The notes below the pieces were generated by a model. That model was not told where the DNA came from, made no database searches, and saw nothing but the letters and a program-made list of their open reading frames with translations. Positions 33,721-39,000 of a stretch of DNA of 39,000 bases are shown here, one piece after another; position 1 is the first letter of the stretch, and each line of letters starts with the position of its first letter. The position numbers and the translations under genes were made by a program. This DNA comes from Candidatus Kuenenia stuttgartensis (GTDB taxonomy: Bacteria; Planctomycetota; Planctomycetia; Pirellulales; UBA1268): assembly GCA_945890755.1 (NCBI GenBank), contig CAMDDA010000008.1, positions 1 to 39,000 on the forward strand, in the 5' to 3' direction.

Positions 33721-34065
33721 ATGCTTCGATCTGTATGGATCCGCCGCGTGGTCGTGGTGGGCTTTCTTGCCGCCGGCATGGCGGCCGCCGAGTGCCGAGC
33801 GCTGCCGATCGACGGCGGCGTCGAGGGCCCGACGCCCGACGTCTTCTACAACTTCTACACGCCTCCGGTGCCGGCCGGTGGCTATCCCGGCATGGGGGCG
33901 CAGCTCTACGTCTCGCCGCGGCCGGTGCCCCCCCGTGTCGGTCACACCTGGAACACGTATCCCCCGTTCATGCCGCATGAGTTTCTCTACAAGCATCGTC
34001 GGCGGTACATCCGTCCCGCGGGCGTGACCGGCATGCGGACCGACGTGCACGCCTACTGGTATTGA
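33721..34065 (+). CDS. Small exported hypothetical protein (YVSPRP...PHEFLYKH type)
   Basis: ATG 33721; 'MLRSVWIRRVVVVGFLAAGMAAAECRA' signal peptide, then 'VFYNFYTPPVPAGGYPGMGAQLYVSPRPVPPRVGHTWNTYPPFMPHEFLYKHRRRY'. Confidence 0.75.
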   Translation: MLRSVWIRRVVVVGFLAAGMAAAECRALPIDGGVEGPTPDVFYNFYTPPVPAGGYPGMGAQLYVSPRPVPPRVGHTWNTYPPFMPHEFLYKHRRRYIRPAGVTGMRTDVHAYWY

Positions 34066-34081
34066 AGAGGAGCATTCTCCC

Positions 34082-34702
34082 ATGCGGCAGATGATGAAGG
34101 ACTCGCGTCGGCGGCTGGCTGTCATGGCGGTCGTGGTGACGGTGGGCTGGCTGGTCGGTCGCGGCTGTCTGGCCGGCGGGCCGGCCTATCCGGCAGGCGC
34201 GGGCGGGTACGGTTCTGTGCCCGGATGTGTCGGCCCTGGCTGCGGTCCGCATCACGGACATGCTGGTCAGCACGGCTGCGGGCGGCACTGCGGGCATCAC
34301 GGCTGCGGTCACCATCACGGCTGTGGACACTGCGGCGGTCATGGCTGCGGACATTGCTGTGCCCACGGCTTGTGCGACGGCCACTGGCTCCATCACGACG
34401 TGATCGAGAAGCGGTATTTCCTCCGGAGCCAGGGCAAGAGCTGGCACAGCGCCTGGTACGATCCCGCCGAGGGCCGACCGATCGCACTCGTCGTGCCCCC
34501 CACCGCTGAGTTCCAGACGCAATACGGCTGGGGCGTGCCGAGTTCACGCGTCGCGCCGATCTATCATCAGTTCCGGCGTCCCTATCCGGGGCCCGGGGCC
34601 GTGGCTGGAGGCGGCGGGCGATTCCTGCCCACGCCCAACCAGCCGAGCGACACCGTGCAATTCGGCGTGAACGCCGTCCGCGGTCCCTGGGGCGCGTACT
34701 GA
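34082..34702 (+). CDS. Exported protein with His/Cys/Gly-rich, putatively metal-binding block
   Basis: 206 aa; 'CGPHHGHAGQHGCGRHCGHHGCGHHHGCGHCGGHGCGHCCAHGLCDGHWLHH'; 16 nt after the preceding stop, same strand. Confidence 0.75.
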   Translation: MRQMMKDSRRRLAVMAVVVTVGWLVGRGCLAGGPAYPAGAGGYGSVPGCVGPGCGPHHGHAGQHGCGRHCGHHGCGHHHGCGHCGGHGCGHCCAHGLCDGHWLHHDVIEKRYFLRSQGKSWHSAWYDPAEGRPIALVVPPTAEFQTQYGWGVPSSRVAPIYHQFRRPYPGPGAVAGGGGRFLPTPNQPSDTVQFGVNAVRGPWGAY

Positions 34703-34711
34703 CCGGGCTAC

Positions 34712-35677
34712 CTACGTCTCCAGCCGCTGGCGGGCGAGGTCGGCCCAAGGGCTCTCCGGCGCGAGGGTCAGGAACGTCGCGAGATGATGGCGGGCGTCAC
34801 GGGAGCGGCCCACGTCGTGGAGCACGCCGGCGATGTGCCAGTGGGCATCGGCGTAGTCGGGCTCCTGCCGGAGCACGCCCTCGAGCGCCGCGAGGGCCAG
34901 TTCGTGTTCACCGAGCTCGGCCAACACGCAGCCCAGGCTGGCCCGAGCCCGCAGGTGCTCGGGATCGATCTCGATCGTCGCGTAGTATCGCTCCCGCGCG
35001 GCCGTGAGATCGCCGGCCCGGTAGAGCAGTTCGGCGAGCGTGAACATCACCGCCGCCGACGGCCCCTGGGCCTGGAGCACGGCCCGCAGCGCCTCGGCTG
35101 CCTCGGCGAATTCGCCGGCCGCCTCGAGATCATCGGCGAGGTCGAGGATCTCGGTGGCTTCGGCGGCGGCATCCCGCTCGATACCGGGCTGAGGCGACGT
35201 CGCGGCGACACGGGCGGCTGCCATGTCGATGAGTCGCACGGCGGGCACGGCGTCGATCGGCTCGTCGGCCATGACGAGCGACGATGTGTAGAAGGGCAAT
35301 TGCAGCTGGCCGCCGCCGCTCAGGAGCCGGTCACCACATTTGAGGCTCAGCCGCCGGCCATCGGCCACGATCCGGTCCGTGGCCTGGGCCGCCGCAGGGC
35401 CCCCGCCGGCCACGAGATCGGCCAGTTTGGCGTCGATTTCCCGCAGCGACAGACCGCCCCGAAGCAGGCGGCCGAGGTTCCGGCCCACCACCAGTTGGCT
35501 GAAGTCGAACCACTCGAGCGAGCTTGAGCAACGGACGGGCTCGAGGAGCCGTTCCCGCACCCAGTGCCTGACTGCAGCAGGCGAGACGCCGAGCACCTCC
35601 GCCATCATGGCCGCGGTGTAGAGCCGGCGGACGCCATGCTCAGGCATGATCTGGTCGTCCGTGACCGTCTCGGGCAT
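34712..35677 (-). CDS. MerR-type HTH protein with C-terminal TPR repeats
   Basis: 'RRLYTAAMMAEVLGVSPAAVRHWVRERLLEPVR' MerR-like HTH; 'AAVMFTLAELLYRAGDLTAARERYYATIEIDPEHLRARASLGCVLAELGEHELALAALEGVLRQEPDYADAHWHIAGVLHDVGR' TPRs. ATG at 35677 chosen within ORF opening at 35779. Confidence 0.85.
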   Translation of the reverse strand: MPETVTDDQIMPEHGVRRLYTAAMMAEVLGVSPAAVRHWVRERLLEPVRCSSSLEWFDFSQLVVGRNLGRLLRGGLSLREIDAKLADLVAGGGPAAAQATDRIVADGRRLSLKCGDRLLSGGGQLQLPFYTSSLVMADEPIDAVPAVRLIDMAAARVAATSPQPGIERDAAAEATEILDLADDLEAAGEFAEAAEALRAVLQAQGPSAAVMFTLAELLYRAGDLTAARERYYATIEIDPEHLRARASLGCVLAELGEHELALAALEGVLRQEPDYADAHWHIAGVLHDVGRSRDARHHLATFLTLAPESPWADLARQRLET

Positions 35678-35820
35678 GGGGAAAGTCCTCGCGGCGAGCG
35701 CAGAATCTATCGCAGGCCCGAGGTTACGTCCAACGAGCCGTTGGGTTTCGGGGCTGGGGAAGGGTATTCTCACGACCACAACAGTCGTTCCTTCAGCATC
35801 CGTTCTCTGGAGCCTGCGTC

Positions 35821-37209
35821 ATGAAGAACACTCGTCGCGGTTTTCTGTCGTCGTGCGCCACGCTCGCCGCCACCACGGGAGTGCCCTACTTCCACTCGAC
35901 GCCGCGCACGCTGGCTGACGAAACGCAGACGAAAAACGGGCGATTCGCCCTGGGCCTGATCGGCGCCGGGGGCATCGCCGGCGCGAACATAGGCGCCGCG
36001 AGGGACTGGATCGACATCGTGGCGATCGCCGACGTCGATTCCGGCCGGGCGGCAGGTTTCAACGCGAAGCATGCCGGCGGCAAGGCGACGGTCACCGACG
36101 ACTACCGGCGGATTCTCGAGCGCAGGGACATCGACGTGATCCACGTCGCCACGCCCGACCACTGGCACACCAAGCCCGTCATCGAGGCGATGCTCGCCGG
36201 CAAGGATGTCTACTGCGAGAAGCCGCTCACGCTCACGATCGACGAGGGCAAGCTGATTCGGAAGGTGCAGCGGGAGACGGGCCGCGTCGTGCAGGTCGGC
36301 ACCCAGCAGCGAAGCACATTCCCACTTTTCGTGACCGCGATGGCGCTCGTGGCAGAGGGGCGGCTCGGCCGGATCAAGCGGGTGCAGGCTGCGATCGGCG
36401 CCGCCCCGTCTTGCCCGGCGATCCCCGTCGCCGAACCGGCCAAGGAGTTCAATTGGGATCGCTGGCTCGGGCCCGCGCCGGCGGTGGAGTATCGATTCTT
36501 TCAGGGGCCGGCGACGACCGACAAGGACGGCAAGGAGAAGAAGCCGCAGGCCAACACGAACGGCCACAACGAGTTTCGCTGGTGGTACGAGTATTCGGGG
36601 GGCAAGCTCACCGACTGGGGCGCCCACCACGTCGACATCGCGATGTGGGCCCTCGCCCTCAACGGCCAGACGGCAGGGCCGACGGCGATCGGTGGCACGG
36701 CCAAGCACCCCGTCGAGTTCAAAGACGGTATGCCGGTGGAGCGTGATCGCTACAACACCGCGACGGAGTTTTTGTTCACGGTCGATTTTCCGGGCGACAC
36801 GCAGCTCGTGATCCGCCACGACACCGACAACGGCGTGCTCATCGAGGGCGACAAGGGGACGATCTTCGTCAGCCGTGGCAAACTGACCGGCGCGCCGGTG
36901 GAGGCCCTGAAGGACGACCCGCTGCCGGCAAACGCGATCGCAAAGGTCTACCGCCACATGCCCATGGAGGGGAACGAGCGGAAGGCCCACTGGGCCAACT
37001 TCCTGCAGTGCGTTCGCAGCGGCACGATGCCCATCTCGGATGTGCATTCCCATATGCAGATGCTCAACGTCTGCCATCTGGCCGGCATCAGCGCTCGCCT
37101 CGGCAGGTCGCTGAAGTGGGACGCCGTCACCGAGCAGATCGTCGGCGACGACCAGGCCAACGCGATGCTCGCCCGGCCGTATCGGCAGGGCTACGAGATC
37201 GAGATGTAG
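35821..37209 (+). CDS. Gfo/Idh/MocA-family oxidoreductase with Tat-like leader
   Basis: 'NTRRGFLSSCATLAATTG' leader; 'FALGLIGAGGIAGANIGAARDWIDIVAIADVD', 'GKDVYCEKPLTLTIDEGKLI'. Confidence 0.93.
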   Translation: MKNTRRGFLSSCATLAATTGVPYFHSTPRTLADETQTKNGRFALGLIGAGGIAGANIGAARDWIDIVAIADVDSGRAAGFNAKHAGGKATVTDDYRRILERRDIDVIHVATPDHWHTKPVIEAMLAGKDVYCEKPLTLTIDEGKLIRKVQRETGRVVQVGTQQRSTFPLFVTAMALVAEGRLGRIKRVQAAIGAAPSCPAIPVAEPAKEFNWDRWLGPAPAVEYRFFQGPATTDKDGKEKKPQANTNGHNEFRWWYEYSGGKLTDWGAHHVDIAMWALALNGQTAGPTAIGGTAKHPVEFKDGMPVERDRYNTATEFLFTVDFPGDTQLVIRHDTDNGVLIEGDKGTIFVSRGKLTGAPVEALKDDPLPANAIAKVYRHMPMEGNERKAHWANFLQCVRSGTMPISDVHSHMQMLNVCHLAGISARLGRSLKWDAVTEQIVGDDQANAMLARPYRQGYEIEM

Positions 37210-38029
37210 CTGCGAGTGGCACGCCGGCGATCCAGCCTTCGAGTGGGTCGAGGTGGCGGGGGAGGCCGTAGCGGGGCAGCGTGGCGGCGTGGGCGGCTTG
37301 GAGGGCGCAGATGACGGCGTCGAGGAGGTCGCCGCTGCCGTTGGCGATGAGCCGGCGCCGCCATGTGGGGGTGATCGCAAGTGTGACGTCGAGGCCGGCC
37401 GTGCCGTATTCGAGCGCGGCGAGGATCGCTCTGCGGTTGGCTCGGCGGTCGGGCGTCTGTTTGGCCGCGGTGTCGCTCTTGTAAGACTGCCGGCAGACCC
37501 TGCGGGCCGTGAGCCCCGGATAGGCCTCGAGGGCGATCCTGCCGCTGCCGCGCGGACCATGACGGTGGGCCGGGAACGTGAGGCCCGCGGCGAGCATCCG
37601 GCCGATGCCGGCGTGCATCATCCAGGCGACCGGGGGATTGGCCCAGCGCATCGCCGGACTCGAACCGGCGGGCTTGTCGGTTGCCCGCCAGGCGAACTTG
37701 TCGCCCACGGGGCGAGCGTCACACCAGCGGCGAAAGACGTCGCGGAGCGCATCGCGCGGCTGGTCGCAGTAGAACCGCACGAACTCCGGCCAGTCGGTGG
37801 GCCAGCCTTCGTGCTCGATGAGTGGCCGCGGCTGGCTGAAGGGGAGGTCGAAGCCCCCCACCCAGCGGCCCGGCGCGGCGAGCAGTCCATCGAACTCGTC
37901 GAGGCTCGTGAGTTCACGGATCTCGTCGACTTCGTAGGTCGGCCGTGGGGCGGCGGCCCGCCAGCGGCCAACGGCCACCGTGAGCGGCTTGCGTCGCGAT
38001 GGCGCCGACGTGAAATCGACACCGATCAC
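37127..38029 (-). CDS. DUF429-family protein (predicted RNase H-fold nuclease-like)
   Basis: GTG start gives 'VIGVDFTSAPSRRKPLTVAVG' with catalytic-like D; 'WVGGFDLPFSQPRPL', 'ALEAYPGLTARRV', 'DLLDAVICALQAAHAA'. Start uncertain (open frame to 38182). Confidence 0.75.
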   Translation of the reverse strand: MIGVDFTSAPSRRKPLTVAVGRWRAAAPRPTYEVDEIRELTSLDEFDGLLAAPGRWVGGFDLPFSQPRPLIEHEGWPTDWPEFVRFYCDQPRDALRDVFRRWCDARPVGDKFAWRATDKPAGSSPAMRWANPPVAWMMHAGIGRMLAAGLTFPAHRHGPRGSGRIALEAYPGLTARRVCRQSYKSDTAAKQTPDRRANRRAILAALEYGTAGLDVTLAITPTWRRRLIANGSGDLLDAVICALQAAHAATLPRYGLPRHLDPLEGWIAGVPLAATSRSRSPADTAGRASRWPGRRRRSAR

Positions 38030-38055
38030 CAGGCTGCCGTCATGCAGCGGCCGGC

Positions 38056-38937
38056 TCACTTGGCGAACGGCCGGCTGCGTTCGGCGTCGGCCGTCGGGAA
38101 GTCGGCGGGCACCGGCTGTGCGACCGCACCCGTGGCCGCCCACTCGGCTCCCCGCACGAACGTCGTGATGAAGCCGACGCACTCCTGCGATTCGTTGGCA
38201 TGGCCCATCGGCGTGTGGAAGACGCGGCCCTCGCCGTAGGCGATCGTCATGATCATCGGCTCGTGCCGCTTGGTCTTGGGCGAGTAGGCCGTTGCGAGCA
38301 CCTCCATGTTGGTCGCCGGACCGCGGAGACTGTCGTAGAGTTCATCCTGGGCGTGCAGCCACGTGGCCGGCATGCCCTTCGTGACGGGATGGGCCGCGTC
38401 ACGGACGATGACCGCGAACGGCGCCTGCGGGCCATGGCTACCGCCGGCCCCCGGCGACGTGTCGCGCACGAGTTTGCCGTCGTCGGAGTAGTAGACGTAC
38501 GGCCCGCTCTTCTCGTTGCGTCCACCCCAGCCGCCGAGCCCGATCATCTCGTTGTAGGCCGCCCAGTCGGGGAACGAGTTGTCGGCCGCGTGGACGGCGA
38601 CGAAACCGCCCCCACTGCTGACGTAGTCCTCGAAGGCGGTTCGGGTTTCGGCGGGCCAGGCCGCGGCCCCGTGGCCAAAGTTGCTCACGACCACGGTGTA
38701 GTCGGCGAACGCAGGCTTGAACGACGGGTCTTCACCCTTCGGTGCATGCGTGACGACGTCCACCGTGAAGCGGCCGGTGTCTTCGAGATACCGCTTCATC
38801 ATCTGGGTCGTTTGCGGCCAGTTGCCATGGTTGTTCTGGCCGTCCACGATCAGCGCCCTCAGTTTCTCGCCGGCCGTCGCGTCGGTGGCGGCGGCCGAGA
38901 GGATGGCGATGGCGAGCAAGGAGGAGAGCAGTCGCAT
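38056..38937 (-). CDS. ThuA domain-containing secreted protein
   Basis: 'LRALIVDGQNNHGNWPQTTQMMKRYLEDTGRFTVDVVT', 'YTVVVSNFGHGAAAWPAETRTAFEDYVSSGGGFVAVHAADNSF', 'GEGRVFHTPMGH' - ThuA-like hallmarks; signal peptide present. Confidence 0.9.
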   Translation of the reverse strand: MRLLSSLLAIAILSAAATDATAGEKLRALIVDGQNNHGNWPQTTQMMKRYLEDTGRFTVDVVTHAPKGEDPSFKPAFADYTVVVSNFGHGAAAWPAETRTAFEDYVSSGGGFVAVHAADNSFPDWAAYNEMIGLGGWGGRNEKSGPYVYYSDDGKLVRDTSPGAGGSHGPQAPFAVIVRDAAHPVTKGMPATWLHAQDELYDSLRGPATNMEVLATAYSPKTKRHEPMIMTIAYGEGRVFHTPMGHANESQECVGFITTFVRGAEWAATGAVAQPVPADFPTADAERSRPFAK

Positions 38938-39000
38938 GGGACACTCCGCGAGAGGTGGGTGACGAAGCGGCAGTGTAGCAACGGGTGCCCGTAGGCCCGT

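Noticed and set aside
34270-34370. Possible CRISPR-like or minisatellite array in the CATCACGGCTGCGG... stretch
   Set aside because: Near-repeats are in-frame codons of the His/Cys/Gly-rich protein with no spacer structure, so this is a coding low-complexity block.
35770-37560. 596-aa minus-strand ORF
   Set aside because: Antisense to the Gfo/Idh gene at 35821-37209; shadow composition.

Overview
GC-rich window from what looks like a planctomycete (Pirellulales-like) chromosome. Evidence: PSD1/DUF1549/DUF1553 cytochrome proteins next to DUF1501 proteins, a DUF1552 + DUF1592-type pair, a DUF1559 pseudopilin, a PEP-CTERM protein, and several Gfo/Idh/MocA, DUF1080 and ThuA-type sugar proteins. 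About 30 coding genes can be supported. Most notable: (1) a bacterial topoisomerase VI B subunit (31262-33418, minus) with no A subunit in the window. Its helix-two-turn-helix segment appears twice, the second copy inserted in the transducer region; I count 19/51 ungapped identities between copies. (2) A NarL-type histidine kinase and response regulator separated by a BrnT-like/RHH toxin-antitoxin pair that has a perfect 10-bp-arm palindrome upstream. A second, RelE-like pair follows the regulator and is flanked on both sides by tandem-hairpin repeats. (3) A divergent AraC/DUF1080 and TIM-barrel/Gfo-Idh/NagB-LmbE/Gfo-Idh cluster that suggests a 3-keto-type amino-sugar glycoside pathway. (4) A small exported protein with an extremely His/Cys/Gly-rich block. 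(5) A dispersed family of short-loop tandem hairpins and a 25-nt repeat, one copy of which lies in the pseudopilin leader. No CRISPR array, rRNA or tRNA was identified by eye. All homology calls come from reading motifs, not from searches.
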